DNA from: Planctomycetota bacterium
GTDB taxonomy: Bacteria > Planctomycetota > Planctomycetia > Pirellulales > Thermoguttaceae
Length of the DNA: 64,000 nucleotides
Assembly: GCA_029550925.1 (NCBI GenBank)
Contig: JAKPGL010000094.1
Location: forward strand, 1 to 64,000
Reading direction: 5' to 3'
The position numbers were made by a program, and so were the translations under genes. Under the pieces are notes generated by a model, which searched no databases, was not told the DNA's origin, and saw only the letters and a list, made by a program, of their open reading frames with translations. This document shows positions 53,413-64,000 of this stretch, one piece after another (the first letter of the stretch is position 1; each line of letters begins with the position of its first letter).

Positions 53413-53766
53413 TGCGACGACTCCTTCAAAGGGCCAAAGAACGGTAAACCCGGGCAGGGGGAATCATTCCGGCAGGCAAAGGGGAGAAATCACCGGCGCA
53501 ATCTATTTTAGCCGCACATTGCGCACGATGCAAACACAACTAAGAGGCTCTAACAAAACGAAGCCTCAAAAGATTCGACCATTCGCCCCGCTGGAGGAAG
53601 CGAGTAGGAAAGGCCGTTTTGTTAGAGCTTCTAAGCAAAATAAAAGGGACTTCTCCGGAAAGGAAAAGCCCCTCTTAATTATCCGTGGATTAGACGGCCC
53701 TCTATGGGAGCGACCGCCGTCGGGTTTTCCGAAAGAAAGGCCCTCTGTGGGAGACGCCAGCCGGAA
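53413..53766. other. Intergenic region between rpoD and the HzsA-like gene
   Basis: 354 bases with no gene. An inverted repeat of about 21 bases lies at 53540-53560 and 53615-53635 (core GCTCTAACAAAACG, 54-base loop), 128 bases upstream of the HzsA-like start. A direct pair GGCCCTCTATGGGAG and GGCCCTCTGTGGGAG lies at 53696-53710 and 53741-53755. Confidence 0.55.
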
Positions 53767-55341
<1,575 letters not shown>

Positions 55342-56510
55342 GGGTTTCCTCCTCCTTTTTCCTGAAGCTCCGCCAAAACAACCACAGGGAACTCGGGAAA
55401 ACTTCTCAAAAAACGGGTTCCGTGGACTCCTCGGGCGCCCTCAACACGCCCAAACCGGACAACGTCATACTCCCGGAACGCCTGACTGAGGTACAGACAA
55501 CCCCCTCCCGGGCCGATGGGAAAATGGCCAACACGCACAGGATAACCACAGCTTCCATCCGACCACCAGAAAGGCTATTGTCCAAGACATGCCCCAATCA
55601 CCCAAATTCTACCACCCGCTACCCAATAGGTTGCTTGGCCCGAACATTTGGCAAAAAATTCCGGTTCGGCAGTCCTTGCTACGATGGCCGACCAGAATGG
55701 CTTACGCCCCAAAAGGCATTACGCACTGCCTCGCCCCTGGGTGCGGCCATTCAAGGGCATACTCCTCCTTCCGCCAGAGAATCTCACAAAAGTCGGCTAC
55801 TTGACGCGCCACAGACGCCGCCAAAGCCTACTTCGCTCTCTACCGGCCCTCTTCCAACGGAGGTAGGTTGGGTGAAAACAACATAGATCACCCAGGGGCC
55901 TTCTATAGAAGGCTGTTTTTGAGGGAAGCGCCGGGGTTATTTTTATTCTAATCGCCAACTCTTCAAGGTCTAGTAGTTTATTTACAATTTTTTAACCTCA
56001 AAATTTTGGAGAGTTAAGATAGATAAGATAGGAAATATGGATAGAATTACGACCCGCAACTCCACCACCTCAGACAAAAATGCTTCTCTCCGCCTGATCA
56101 AATAAAATCAGATGCCACTCCCCATAAATCAAGGTATCTAACACTACCTCAAAAGTAGGACTCTCCGCTCTGGCATTCCCGCATACTTGGACAGAATGGA
56201 GTCGATCCACCCGCCCCCCTACCCAATCCATGGAAAACGAGAAATCTTTTCCCCTGTTCAACACGTACTGGTTCTTTGGCCGACTGGGCAATACCGTCAA
56301 AGAAAACACCGGGCTGTGTTGCCCCCCTGTCGCTCTCCCGGCCTCGCCTATAGGCGAGGCCAGCCTCTTGCAGCGGCCTGAAGAGGTGTTTTCTTCCAAA
56401 CAGTGGAAATGGTACGATGAGGACATGACCGCCCGGGAAGGCCAGTATGCACTTCCTCCACAAGCCCAAAGGGTCGGCAGACGCCTTTCATGGTAGCAGG
56501 AGACAAGACC
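55342..56510. other. Non-coding stretch between rpoD and the zinc-ribbon gene
   Basis: 1.17 kb without a convincing gene on either strand; frames of 60-170 residues are full of Pro/Arg/Thr and lack ribosome binding sites. An AT-rich segment lies at 55925-56040. A perfect 22-base palindrome, GGCCTCGCC-TATA-GGCGAGGCC, lies at 56340-56361 inside a REP-like setting. The rpoD promoter is expected near the left edge but no -35/-10 pair is clear. Confidence 0.5.
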
Positions 56511-57098
56511 GTGCGAAGAAAATACCTGGTACGTTGTTCGTGCGGATTGGAATTGGCCGTCGAACCTGCCCAAGCAGGTCAAGTCCTCCAGTGTGCCTGC
56601 GGGCGGTCCGTCCAGACGCCTACTTTACTGGATCTCCGGAAGTTGCCTTTGGCCCCCGAGGAAACCACCTCCCCATCTACTTCTCCATGGGGCGTCCGGC
56701 ACCGTCTGATCAGCCTAGGGAGTCTGATTTTGATCGTGGCTTTGGCCTGGTTGGGAGTTTTGCTCCTGGTATGGCCGTCCAAACCCCAACCGCCCGAAAC
56801 CATCACTTGGCAAACCCCTCCGCCGCCTGGCCAAAAAGAACCTCTCCGAAAAACCACCCAACAATTGACTCTGTTGGAAAGTTATCTGGCCTGGCAAAGT
56901 TTGCCCCGAGAATTGGAAAGCCTGTCCGATGCGCCCATGGCCCGATACAGAAAGGAAGTCGCTACCGCTGTGAACTGGTTTATCGTTGGCTGTGTGGTGG
57001 GAATCTTGGGTCTGGTGTGTTTAACAAGCGGCTGGTTGGTCCCGACCCGAACGGCTGCTCTCCAACGGGCTTCTCCTGCCGGCAAAGCCGCCCGATAG
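56511..57098 (+). CDS. Zinc-ribbon membrane protein of unknown function
   Basis: 195 aa. The first 35 residues form a small zinc ribbon: CSCG (about 9-12) and CACG (about 29-32). Two transmembrane helices follow, about 70-90 (SLGSLILIVALAWLGVLLLVW) and about 155-178 (WFIVGCVVGILGLVCLTSGWLV), with a Pro/Thr/Gln-rich loop between. The GTG at 56511 has AGGAGA seven bases upstream and is preferred over the ATG at 56490. Function unknown; the ribbon may bind a protein or metal on the cytoplasmic side. It stands alone. Confidence 0.7.
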   Translation: MRRKYLVRCSCGLELAVEPAQAGQVLQCACGRSVQTPTLLDLRKLPLAPEETTSPSTSPWGVRHRLISLGSLILIVALAWLGVLLLVWPSKPQPPETITWQTPPPPGQKEPLRKTTQQLTLLESYLAWQSLPRELESLSDAPMARYRKEVATAVNWFIVGCVVGILGLVCLTSGWLVPTRTAALQRASPAGKAAR

Positions 57099-57131
57099 TG
57101 ACCTTGGAATAGCCACAAAACAGGCCCCCTT

Positions 57132-57156
57132 GAAAAAAAGGCCCGAAAATGGGCCT
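57132..57156 (-). terminator. Intrinsic terminator for tRNA-Arg
   Basis: Read on the minus strand, AGGCCC-attttc-GGGCCT forms a 6-bp stem followed directly by seven T residues (the plus-strand run AAAAAAA at 57133-57139). It is the first terminator downstream of the minus-strand tRNA at 57321-57393, with an inserted element between them. Confidence 0.7.
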
Positions 57157-57181
57157 CTCCGCGGCATAACGGTTTTATGGG

Positions 57182-57292
57182 GAGCCGGTTGCGTTGTCGC
57201 CTCCGACCTAACAACCGCTTGCGATAGCATCCTGATGCCAAGCCTCAAGCTCAGATTATAGTGGTTGACACGTCCCACAACGCAACCGGTTC
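57182..57292. mobile_element. Miniature inverted-repeat element between tRNA-Arg and its terminator
   Basis: 111 bases. The 16-base terminal inverted repeats are GAGCCGGTTGCGTTGT (57182-57197) and the reverse complement of GAACCGGTTGCGTTGT (57277-57292), one difference. Direct repeats of eight bases, TTTTATGG, lie on both sides (57174-57181 and 57293-57300; a ninth base also matches). No coding capacity. It is of a different family from the element at 48517. Confidence 0.8.
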
Positions 57293-57320
57293 TTTTATGG
57301 GCCATTCAATGATGAAAGAG

Positions 57321-57393
57321 CACGCCCGGAGGGATTCGAACCCCCAACCAGCGGATTAGAAATCCGCTGCTCTATCCATTGAGCTACGGGCGC
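57321..57393 (-). tRNA. tRNA-Arg (anticodon TCT)
   Basis: Cloverleaf on the minus strand: acceptor GCGCCCG paired with CGGGCGT (a terminal G-U pair), D-arm AGCTCAATGGATAGAGC, anticodon stem GCGGA/TCCGC with loop TTTCTAA (anticodon TCT, reading AGA/AGG), and T-arm with GGTTCGAATCC. 73 nt; CCA is not encoded. It matches the standard form with no missing stem. Confidence 0.93.
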
Positions 57394-58367
57394 TCGGTGT
57401 TCCCGTTTCTTCCAAATCGCGCACTCCGTTCGGCGTTTTCAGGAAGGCCTATTTTTGTATCATCCAAGGCCTATTTTGTATTATCCATAGGAGCTCTCTA
57501 TTTGTCCAAGGAGACATTTGCCCAAAGAGACTCTCTACGTTGCCACTGCCGTGTAAGCGCCCAATCTAGGCCTCTTGCAGCCTCTACTTGGGAGGAATAA
57601 CAACGTAGCCGCCTCATAGGATCCTGGATTCCCGCGCAAGCGGCAGTGACAAGAAAAGGCACTTCACACGGCTGAAATGTTACCCAATTTCATTTTCTTC
57701 AGGTTTCGGAATGGGTCAAGACGACCGCTTCAAAAACCAGGGGGCCAAGGAATTCTAGCTCTCCCTGCTGGTGGATGTTTCCCTTGAAGAAGGTCGGCGA
57801 TCCTATCGCGGGGCCCCCCATTCAGGGCATTTTTCCAGCCACCGCCCCACACACTTGGTTTCTCCCAGGCGTCAAAACCGCCTCCTGCTCCCAAGGCGTC
57901 TGGTTTTTTAACCTTTTGGAGAAGAAAGGACTTTCTTCAGGAAACTGTCGGAGAACCCCATCCTCGTAGATTTTTTCAGGATTTTTTGAAATGGAAGGAG
58001 TTTCTTTGGAGAAAAAACGTCCCGGGAGTAAAGCATTCTTGAACTCGCCCCTTGGATTTCCCGAAGATTCTTGATGGAGGCAGTTTTTTTCAGAAAATCC
58101 ATTTTTAAATCACCAAAGGATACGCCAGGAAGGGTTTAGGGAGGTTCAAAATCACAAGTCCTTAAATAACAACAACTTAGAAGATGCACCCCCTGTTCGC
58201 TTTCCGAAGGTCCAGGTAGGCCGGGTTGCTTGGGAAAAGGCCTTTTTGCGAGTTTTCTCTTTTGACTTTGGAAGCGGCCCTTGGTATGATCAACAGTGGG
58301 TAATCGGGAGTTTTCCTGCCCAGGAAGGGCCCCAGGTTAGGGTAAAAGCGGATGGAGGCCCAAAACG
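57394..58367. repeat. Intergenic stretch with a repeat copy of the 48517 element core
   Basis: 974 bases between tRNA-Arg and the FHA gene, with no gene. At 57541-57650 lies a copy of the core repeat found inverted at 48575-48684, sharing about 55 bases around CTTGGGAGGAATAACAACG and CATAGGATCCTGGA. GCTGAAATGTTAC at 57671-57683 matches the outer end of the 48517 element; its other end is missing or decayed. Downstream of 57700 is low-complexity, T/C-rich sequence with no further structure seen before the FHA promoter. Confidence 0.6.
58262..58290 (+). promoter_or_regulatory. Promoter candidate for the FHA gene
   Basis: TTGACT (58262-58267), 17-base spacer, TATGAT (58285-58290): a near-consensus sigma-70-type promoter, about 77 bases before the start codon. 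Confidence 0.65.
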
Positions 58368-58997
58368 ATGGACGTGAAATTGATCCTCAAAACCGGCAAA
58401 TTGGCTGGGAAGGAAATTCCTCTGGGGCAGCCGGTGTTTCGGATCGGTCGGGCAGAGGACTGTCATCTTCGGCCCCACACCGACCAAGTGAGCCGGCGCC
58501 ACTGCGAGATTATTCAAGAGGGCGGGCAAGTGTGGGTGCAAGACTGTGGGAGCCGGAATGGCACCTGGGTGAATGGGCGGCGGATTAGCGATCGAACGGA
58601 GTTGAAGACGGGAGATCGGCTTTTGGTGGGGCCTCTGGAATTTGAGGTGCGGATTGGAATCGAATTGGGGGGCAAGAAGAAGCCGAAAGTCAAAAATATC
58701 GAAGAAGCGGCGGCTCGCGTGGCGGAGGCGGCCGGCAAGAAGGAAGACGAAACGGAATTAGTGGAATGGCTTCTCCAATCGGACCCCAAAGAAGAAGAGA
58801 GAGAAACGGAGACTTTCAGCGCCCAGATGACGCAGGAGGCGTCCTCCAGCGGCGCCCCGCAGCAGCCCGCTTCGCGGGAGACCCCGGCCAAGGACGCGCC
58901 GAAAATCCCCGGTAAATTTGTACCTCCTCCCAATACGGCCCCGGATAGTCGGACCGCGGCGGCGGAAATGTTGCGACGGCTCCTTCAACGAAAGTAG
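58368..58997 (+). CDS. FHA-domain protein
   Basis: 209 aa. Residues about 1-100 are a forkhead-associated phosphothreonine-binding domain: VFRIGRAEDCHL (Gly-Arg of the first loop), VSRRHCEII (conserved Ser and His) and DCGSRNGTWVNG. The rest is disordered, rich in Glu, Lys, Ala and Pro, with a helical stretch (about 110-135) and an end RTAAAEMLRRLLQRK. It probably reads a threonine phosphorylated by a Ser/Thr kinase. GGAGG precedes the ATG. The 85-residue gene follows 7 bases later. Confidence 0.85.
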   Translation: MDVKLILKTGKLAGKEIPLGQPVFRIGRAEDCHLRPHTDQVSRRHCEIIQEGGQVWVQDCGSRNGTWVNGRRISDRTELKTGDRLLVGPLEFEVRIGIELGGKKKPKVKNIEEAAARVAEAAGKKEDETELVEWLLQSDPKEEERETETFSAQMTQEASSSGAPQQPASRETPAKDAPKIPGKFVPPPNTAPDSRTAAAEMLRRLLQRK

Positions 58998-59004
58998 CGC
59001 CCGA

Positions 59005-59262
59005 GTGAAACCTGCAGATCCCCCGGAACGTTCGGCGGCTCTTTTAGGACTAGGGTTGGACGCCCAAGATGGGCAGACTCGGATCACCCGGGGTAAAAAT
59101 TTTTTCTTGGTGGGCGGCTCCGAAGAAACCCACAGCTTGATGCAAGAGACCGCCATCAAAATCAACGAACACCTTGATCGGCAGGGGAAACGGCTGGAAG
59201 ATGTTTCGATCCGGGAATTACGAGAGATTTGTGCTGAAATCCACCGCCGGATCGAAGGATAG
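59005..59262 (+). CDS. Small conserved-type protein downstream of the FHA gene
   Basis: 85 aa from a GTG at 59005 (7 bases after the FHA stop; longer frames overlap the FHA gene in another frame). It is basic at first (KPADPPERSAALLGLGLD), then has a compact helical part HSLMQETAIKINEHLDRQGKRLEDVSIRELREICAEIHRRIEG. The tight spacing suggests co-transcription with the FHA gene. No family is recognised. Its codon use resembles its neighbours. Confidence 0.55.
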   Translation: MKPADPPERSAALLGLGLDAQDGQTRITRGKNFFLVGGSEETHSLMQETAIKINEHLDRQGKRLEDVSIRELREICAEIHRRIEG

Positions 59263-59867
59263 CCCTAGCCCCTCTCTTCCGCTTGCCTCCGCCCTCTCTT
59301 CTGGCCGACTCTTTTGGGCCGCTGATAGGCCCATCGGATTTTTTCCCAACCCTCCCCGCCCCAAGGATAATCTGTTTGTCCATACGGCGGAATGGTTCTC
59401 TTTTGCTCCGCAGAACTGGGGCGAAACATTGGGGGGATTCTGTTGGCGATCGGAGGCTGCAAACCCGGCACTATTCCGACAGAATCTCTTTATCTCTTTT
59501 TATCTCCTTAAAGGTGTGGATTTCCGTTTAGAGGTTCTACAGTTTTCTACCACAAAAGGGGGGACACCCGGGAGGGAGAAGAATATTCGTTATAATTGGA
59601 CAATTTGTCTTTTGGGATATTTTTGCCAAATCCCTACCAATTATCAAAATTGTCCATTTTTACTAGCCGATCAATTTTCTCCGTTTTGCCATCCGATTCT
59701 CGGATAATGTTCCTAATGGGAAAAATGGTGGTTCGTTGGACGGTATCAGGTAGGGCCAAAATTGCCGTAAGTTATTGGGAGTGGAAAATCTCACCCCCAT
59801 ATATAGTAGGCTTCCCTGGCTGACCGGATACAGTTCTGTTGGAAAATCTTCATGGGAGTCCGTCCAG
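59263..59867. other. AT-richer intergenic region before the Arg-rich protein gene
   Basis: 605 bases with no gene. A 10-base perfect inverted repeat, TGGACAATTT, lies at 59597-59606 and 59647-59656 around a 40-base loop. TATAAT at 59591-59596 lies immediately before it, which could be a promoter overlapped by a regulator site; no -35 element was found. Confidence 0.45.
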
Positions 59868-60368
59868 ATGGCAAAAGGGAAAAAAACATCCCAGTCCGTG
59901 CTTCCGGAGCAGAAACGGGCCTCGCATCATGGGATGGCGGTTTCGGAAGCGAAACCTTCTTGTGAGAAGACGAAGGAAGAAAAAGTGGTGGTCATGGACC
60001 GACGGAGGGTAGGGGAACGCCGCAGCGGCCAAGATCGTCGTTGTCGGAATGAACCGGTCTTGGTGGAACGACGAAAACTAGAGCGTCGGACCAAGGTTCC
60101 TCGTCGGCGCCAGATCGACCCCACCACGTGTGAACGAGACTATACTGAGGAAGAGATTGAGTTTATGCGCGCCCTGGATGAATATAAACGAAGCAGCGGC
60201 CGAATGTTTCCTACGTGCAGCGAAATCCTCGAAGTCCTTCGGAAACTAGGATATGAAAAGCGGGCAGCCGACGGGGACGCTTCCCAACAAGGGACGGAAC
60301 AGACCGAGTCTGGACAACAACCAGCGACTCACTCCTCCGGGCTGTTGGCAGAAATAAAGCAAGAATAG
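59868..60368 (+). CDS. Arg-rich protein of unknown function
   Basis: 166 aa. The first 45 residues are Lys/Glu-rich. Residues about 43-85 form a dense basic block of RR motifs ([26 protein letters not shown]), then [54 protein letters not shown], a likely globular helical domain (about 90-140). The Gly-Glu-Arg-Arg-Ser-Gly motif recurs in planctomycete proteins near signalling or transcription genes but its role is not known. GGGAG precedes the ATG. It lies on the plus strand, convergent with rpoC. Confidence 0.7.
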   Translation: MAKGKKTSQSVLPEQKRASHHGMAVSEAKPSCEKTKEEKVVVMDRRRVGERRSGQDRRCRNEPVLVERRKLERRTKVPRRRQIDPTTCERDYTEEEIEFMRALDEYKRSSGRMFPTCSEILEVLRKLGYEKRAADGDASQQGTEQTESGQQPATHSSGLLAEIKQE

Positions 60369-60509
60369 GAATCGCCATTCGGCGAGCGCTTTCGCCGAGC
60401 GAAATCGCGACTTGCCTGTATCCGGGAAAAGTCGCATTCTGTTACTGACGCCCCAACGGGAACCCAGAAAAGCGAACCCGATGGTCCGAAAAACTGGATT
60501 CCTCCGTAG

Positions 60510-60561
60510 GCAACTCCGTCTGTCCAACAGGGATCACAGCCTGTCTGCCAGACGGAGTTGC
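60510..60561 (-). terminator. Nested hairpin downstream of rpoC
   Basis: A 13-bp perfect outer stem, GCAACTCCGTCTG (60510-60522) with CAGACGGAGTTGC (60549-60561), encloses an inner stem ACAGG/CCTGT (60527-60531 and 60540-60544). It lies 67 bases downstream of rpoC on the minus strand; a TTTTT run begins about 15 bases later. A 7-bp TCGGCGA/TCGCCGA hairpin lies farther out at 60379-60398. This could end rpoC transcription, but the T-run is not adjacent. Confidence 0.45.
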
Positions 60562-60627
60562 TGTCCCGCCGACGCTTACGCCGGAATCCGGGGGTGTCCG
60601 GTGGTGGGCCGAACTGGTTGATTCTGA

Positions 60628-63600
60628 TTATTGATTTTCGTTTGGCGAATCCCCGACCAGCTCGTCCAGAGGACTTGGCTGCTGAGCGGTGGAAGGAGCG
60701 ATTTGGAGTTCGGACTCGGCAGGCGGCGGCGGGGCCTCTTCCAACAAGGGGAAAGCCCGTTGGGGCGGCGTTTCTCGCGCCGCGGTGAAAGCGGCGGCCA
60801 AATCGGCGCGGATTTTCACCTCGCCGTTTTGATATTTTCGGAAGCCGGTGCCGGCGGGGATCAAATGGCCTAGGATGACGTTTTCTTTGAGTCCGACCAG
60901 GCGATCGACCTTGCCGGCCAAGGCGGCTTCCGTAAGGACTTTGGTGGTCTCCTGGAAGCTGGCTGCCGAGATGAAGCTGGAGCTTTGGATAGCGGCCTTG
61001 GTGATGCCGAGTAGCTGGGTGCTGGCGGTAGCGGGTTTGGGTTTGACGCCTTGAGCTACTTCGCCGCCGAGGGCTTCGATTTGGGCGTTCTCTTGATCGA
61101 AGACCTCTCGTGGGACGATGGCGCCGACTTCGAAGCTACTGTCGCCTTTGACGGTGATTTTGACGCATCGGCTGAGTTCCTCGTTGACTTTGCGGAACTC
61201 GAACTTATCCATCAGGATGCCGGGCAGGAGGTTGGTGTCTCCGACGGTTTCCACGCGCACCTTTCGCATCATTTGGCCGACGATGATTTCAATATGCTTA
61301 TCGTTGATATCGACCTTTTGGGTGCGATAGACGTTTTGGATTTCTCGGAGGAGATATTGTTGGACCGCTTCTTCGCCGGAGATGCGGAGGATATCGTGCG
61401 GCACGAGCGGCCCATCGACCAATGCCTCGCCCGCTTTCACGTAGTCGCCGGAGTGGACGCGGAGCCGTTGGCCGTGGGAGACGAGATGTTCCCGTTCGAT
61501 GCCGCTTTCGCTGCAGACGATGATGGTTCGTTTGCCGCGACGTTTTTCGCCCAGGATTTCCACTTTGCCGTCGATTTCCGCAATGACGGCGGGGTCCTTG
61601 GGTTTTCGGGCCTCGAACAGTTCGGTTACCCGAGGCAAGCCGCCGGTAATGTCTTGCGGACCGGAGACTACGCGCGGGGTTTTGGCCAATAGGGCGCCGG
61701 CGGAGACGACTTGGCCTTCTTCGACTTCGATGTACGCCCTTTCCGGCAGGTAGTACCAATCGAGGGTCTTGCCGGTGGGGTCTTCCAGAACGATCTGCGG
61801 ATAGAGATCGCCTTTGGCCTCCAGCACGATACGGCGGGTATGACCCACGGCGTCTTGTTGGAGGTGGAGGGTCTCGCCTTCGATAAGGTCTTCGTAACGG
61901 ACGCGTCCGCCGACTTCGGCCAGGATGGGGATGCTATGGGGGTCCCATTGGCAGATGAGTTGACCGGGCTGAACCTCTTGGCCTTCTTCGACGAAGAGGA
62001 ACGCACCGGCGGGGATTTCATATTTTTCCAATTCTCGGCCTTTGGGATCCAACAGGAGGATTTCGCCGTTGCGGGTCAGCACGATCTTTTGTCCTTGGTC
62101 GTTCTGGACGACGTTCAGGCGCATGAAGCGGATTTGACCCGGTTTTTTGGTTCGGATTTCGCTTTCTTCGATGACTTTCGTGGCGGTGCCGCCGATGTGG
62201 AAGGTACGCATGGTCAACTGCGTACCGGGTTCGCCGATGCTCTGAGCGGCGATGATGCCGACGGCCATTCCCTCTTCGACCAGTTCTCCGGTCGATAGGT
62301 CCATGCCATAGCAAAGGGCGCAGACGCCCAAGGGGGCTTCGCAGGTCATGGGACTGCGAACTTGGAGTTTTTCCAGCCCGAGTTCTTCGATTTTTCGGGC
62401 AATTTCTACGGTGATGAGTTCATTTTCTCGGACGATGACTTCGTCGGTTACCGGGTTGACGACGTTGGTTCGACTGACGCGTCCGCGGATGACTTCGGCC
62501 AGGCTGCGTTCGACTTTTTCACCCCGATAGACCACGCCCTTGGTAATTCCCTGCGTGGTGCCGCAGTCATGGATGGTAACCACCACGTTCTGGGCCACAT
62601 CGGCCAATTTACGGGTCAAATACCCGGAGTCGGCGGTTTTCAGGGCGGTATCGGCCAGACCCTTTCGGGCGCCGTGGGTGGAGCTGAAATACTCCAGAAC
62701 GTTCAAACCTTCTCGGAAGTTCGCTTTGATGGGCGTTTCGATGATCTTGCCGGAGGGTTTGCTCATCAGGCCGCGCATCCCGGCCAATTGGCGGATTTGC
62801 TCCTCGCCGCCGCGGGCGCCGGAGTGCGCCATCAGGTAGATCGGGTTGACATAGCCTGGGAAGCGGTAGTCGGTTTTGAGGGCCTCCATCATTTCCGTGG
62901 AAATGCGTTCTCGTGCATGGGACCAAGCGTCCAGCACTTGGCGGTAGCGTTCCAGATCGGTGATGGTGCCCCGCTGGAAATTCTTCTGGATTTGGAGGAC
63001 TGTTTTTTCCGCCTCTCGGATGATTTGGGCTTTGGTGGCCGGCGTGATCAGGTCGTCGGTGGCAAAGCTTAGGCCGCTGCGGGTGCTTTGACGGAAGCCG
63101 AATTGATTCATCCGGTCCAACAGTTCGATGGTGGCCTTTCGTCCGAGGATTTCGTAGCAGTCCGAAATGACCATCGCCAGGTCGCTGGAACGAAGCGACA
63201 TGTTGTAGAAGGGCATTCCTTGGGGCAGGATGTTGTTGAACAAGACGCGACCGACCGTGGTCTCGACGATCTTAGGCGGCGGGGAATCGTCTTTATCATC
63301 TTTACCGGTTTTCACCTTTCGGCCCGGAGGCAGTCGAAGGCGGATCTGTGTATGGGTCTCGACCTTTCCTTGGGCGTAGGCCATCTCCACCTCGTCCGGG
63401 GAGGCAAAGGTCATCCCTTCGCCTTTTCGTTCCGGAAGCGCCATCGTGGTATAGAAACAGCCCATCACGATGTCCTGGGAGGGGCTGATAATAGGGCCGC
63501 CATGCGCGGGGCTGAAGATGTTATGGATGGACAACATCAGGGTATGGGCTTCCACTTGGGCCTCGATCGATAGCGGCAGATGCACCGCCATTTGGTCCCC

Positions 63601-64000
63601 GTCGAAGTCCGCATTGAACCCCTTGCAGACCAAGGGATGGAGCTGAATGGCGTTCCCTTCGATGAGCGCCGGCTCGAAGGCCTGGATGCCCATCCGGTGC
63701 AACGTCGGCGCTCGGTTGAGCAGCACCGGATGGTTTTGGATCACTTCGGCCAAAATTTCCCACACTTCGTCGTGTTTGCCTTCGATCATCTTTTTGGCGC
63801 TTTTGATGGTGTCGGCGTGGCCGAGCTCTTTAAGACGCCGAATGATGAACGGCTGATATAGTTCGAGGGCGATCTTTTTCGGCAGCCCGCACTGGTGGAG
63901 CTTCAAGTTGGGACCGACCACAATCACGCTTCGGGCGGAGTAATCCACGCGTTTGCCCAGCAAGTTTTCCCGGAATCGGCCCTGTTTGCCCTTGATCATA
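60628..64000 (-). CDS. rpoC: RNA polymerase beta' subunit (partial, 5' part off the right edge)
   Basis: 1123 residues visible, the C-terminal part of beta'; the start lies beyond 64000. It carries the lid/active-site region [21 protein letters not shown], the catalytic Mg motif [16 protein letters not shown] (about residue 128 of the fragment), the trigger-loop region and the zinc cluster [13 protein letters not shown] with CGTTQG further upstream. The C-terminal tail is Pro/Glu-rich ([12 protein letters not shown]), a common planctomycete extension. It is the largest rpoC-like gene here; rpoB would lie further right. Confidence 0.97.
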   Translation of the reverse strand, partial: MIKGKQGRFRENLLGKRVDYSARSVIVVGPNLKLHQCGLPKKIALELYQPFIIRRLKELGHADTIKSAKKMIEGKHDEVWEILAEVIQNHPVLLNRAPTLHRMGIQAFEPALIEGNAIQLHPLVCKGFNADFDGDQMAVHLPLSIEAQVEAHTLMLSIHNIFSPAHGGPIISPSQDIVMGCFYTTMALPERKGEGMTFASPDEVEMAYAQGKVETHTQIRLRLPPGRKVKTGKDDKDDSPPPKIVETTVGRVLFNNILPQGMPFYNMSLRSSDLAMVISDCYEILGRKATIELLDRMNQFGFRQSTRSGLSFATDDLITPATKAQIIREAEKTVLQIQKNFQRGTITDLERYRQVLDAWSHARERISTEMMEALKTDYRFPGYVNPIYLMAHSGARGGEEQIRQLAGMRGLMSKPSGKIIETPIKANFREGLNVLEYFSSTHGARKGLADTALKTADSGYLTRKLADVAQNVVVTIHDCGTTQGITKGVVYRGEKVERSLAEVIRGRVSRTNVVNPVTDEVIVRENELITVEIARKIEELGLEKLQVRSPMTCEAPLGVCALCYGMDLSTGELVEEGMAVGIIAAQSIGEPGTQLTMRTFHIGGTATKVIEESEIRTKKPGQIRFMRLNVVQNDQGQKIVLTRNGEILLLDPKGRELEKYEIPAGAFLFVEEGQEVQPGQLICQWDPHSIPILAEVGGRVRYEDLIEGETLHLQQDAVGHTRRIVLEAKGDLYPQIVLEDPTGKTLDWYYLPERAYIEVEEGQVVSAGALLAKTPRVVSGPQDITGGLPRVTELFEARKPKDPAVIAEIDGKVEILGEKRRGKRTIIVCSESGIEREHLVSHGQRLRVHSGDYVKAGEALVDGPLVPHDILRISGEEAVQQYLLREIQNVYRTQKVDINDKHIEIIVGQMMRKVRVETVGDTNLLPGILMDKFEFRKVNEELSRCVKITVKGDSSFEVGAIVPREVFDQENAQIEALGGEVAQGVKPKPATASTQLLGITKAAIQSSSFISAASFQETTKVLTEAALAGKVDRLVGLKENVILGHLIPAGTGFRKYQNGEVKIRADLAAAFTAARETPPQRAFPLLEEAPPPPAESELQIAPSTAQQPSPLDELVGDSPNENQ

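Noticed and set aside
55422-55886. 154-codon plus-strand frame upstream of rpoD
   Set aside because: Pro/Thr/Arg-rich, no ribosome binding site and no domain; looks like chance in a stop-poor region.
56070-56582. 170-codon minus-strand frame before the zinc-ribbon gene
   Set aside because: No domain, odd composition (many Ser, Cys and His), crosses the REP-like palindrome at 56340; a decayed gene is possible but unsupported.
57693-58260. Small open frames between tRNA-Arg and the FHA gene
   Set aside because: Frames of 60-65 codons in low-complexity, T/C-rich sequence without ribosome binding sites.

Overview
The window reads as chromosomal DNA of a planctomycete-type bacterium, probably of the Pirellulales/Thermogutta kind. 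This is inferred from gene content, not from a search: Tat-exported Gfo/Idh/MocA dehydrogenases, a DUF6807 (PmoA-like) protein, a DUF4091 protein, a di-haem protein related to hydrazine synthase alpha, and a BamD/LptE pair showing a diderm envelope. The DNA is GC-rich. Intergenic spaces are full of short palindromic repeats and at least two miniature transposon-like elements.

Left part (479-8552, all minus strand): a lambda-type phage head and packaging cassette. In transcription order it is a one-TM XhlA-like protein, a ParB/Srx-like protein, an ABC-ATPase fused to a GNAT acetyltransferase, small terminase, large terminase, portal, prohead protease and a capsid decoration-like protein. No integrase, capsid or tail gene is visible. 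The left edge ends in a block of REP-like palindromes. The ParB plus ABC-GNAT pair is the best candidate for an under-described system.

9254-21407: exported and housekeeping genes. These are an alkaline-phosphatase-fold phosphodiesterase, an alpha/beta hydrolase, a membrane protein of unknown role, two exported thioredoxin-fold proteins, ribosomal protein L21, an exported MocA-type oxidoreductase, an exported STN-like protein in an operon with a NagB-LmbE fusion, and glutamate 5-kinase.

22046-38723: purF, the hslVU protease operon with overlapping genes, a MocA oxidoreductase, and a five-gene minus-strand block with the gene order of enterobacterial cecR-ybhG-ybhF-ybhS-ybhR (TetR regulator, HlyD protein, double ABC ATPase, two permeases). 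A 29-bp palindromic operator candidate lies just upstream of its regulator. A plus-strand trio for exported sugar/glycan metabolism follows: DUF6807, Tat-exported MocA oxidoreductase and beta-helix protein.

38804-46995: one long minus-strand cluster, phoH-pgpH-ybeY-corC-recO-bamD-lptE, linking RNA maturation, c-di-AMP or HD signalling, DNA repair and outer-membrane assembly.

47426-64000: an exported sugar isomerase-like protein, a DUF4091 protein, the di-haem HzsA-like protein, primary sigma factor rpoD (TTG start), small planctomycete-style proteins (zinc-ribbon membrane protein, FHA protein plus partner, arginine-rich protein), tRNA-Arg(TCT) with its own terminator, and the 3' two-thirds of rpoC running off the right edge. 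Two elements with terminal inverted repeats and 8-bp target duplications lie at 48517-48712 and 57182-57292. The second separates the tRNA from its terminator.
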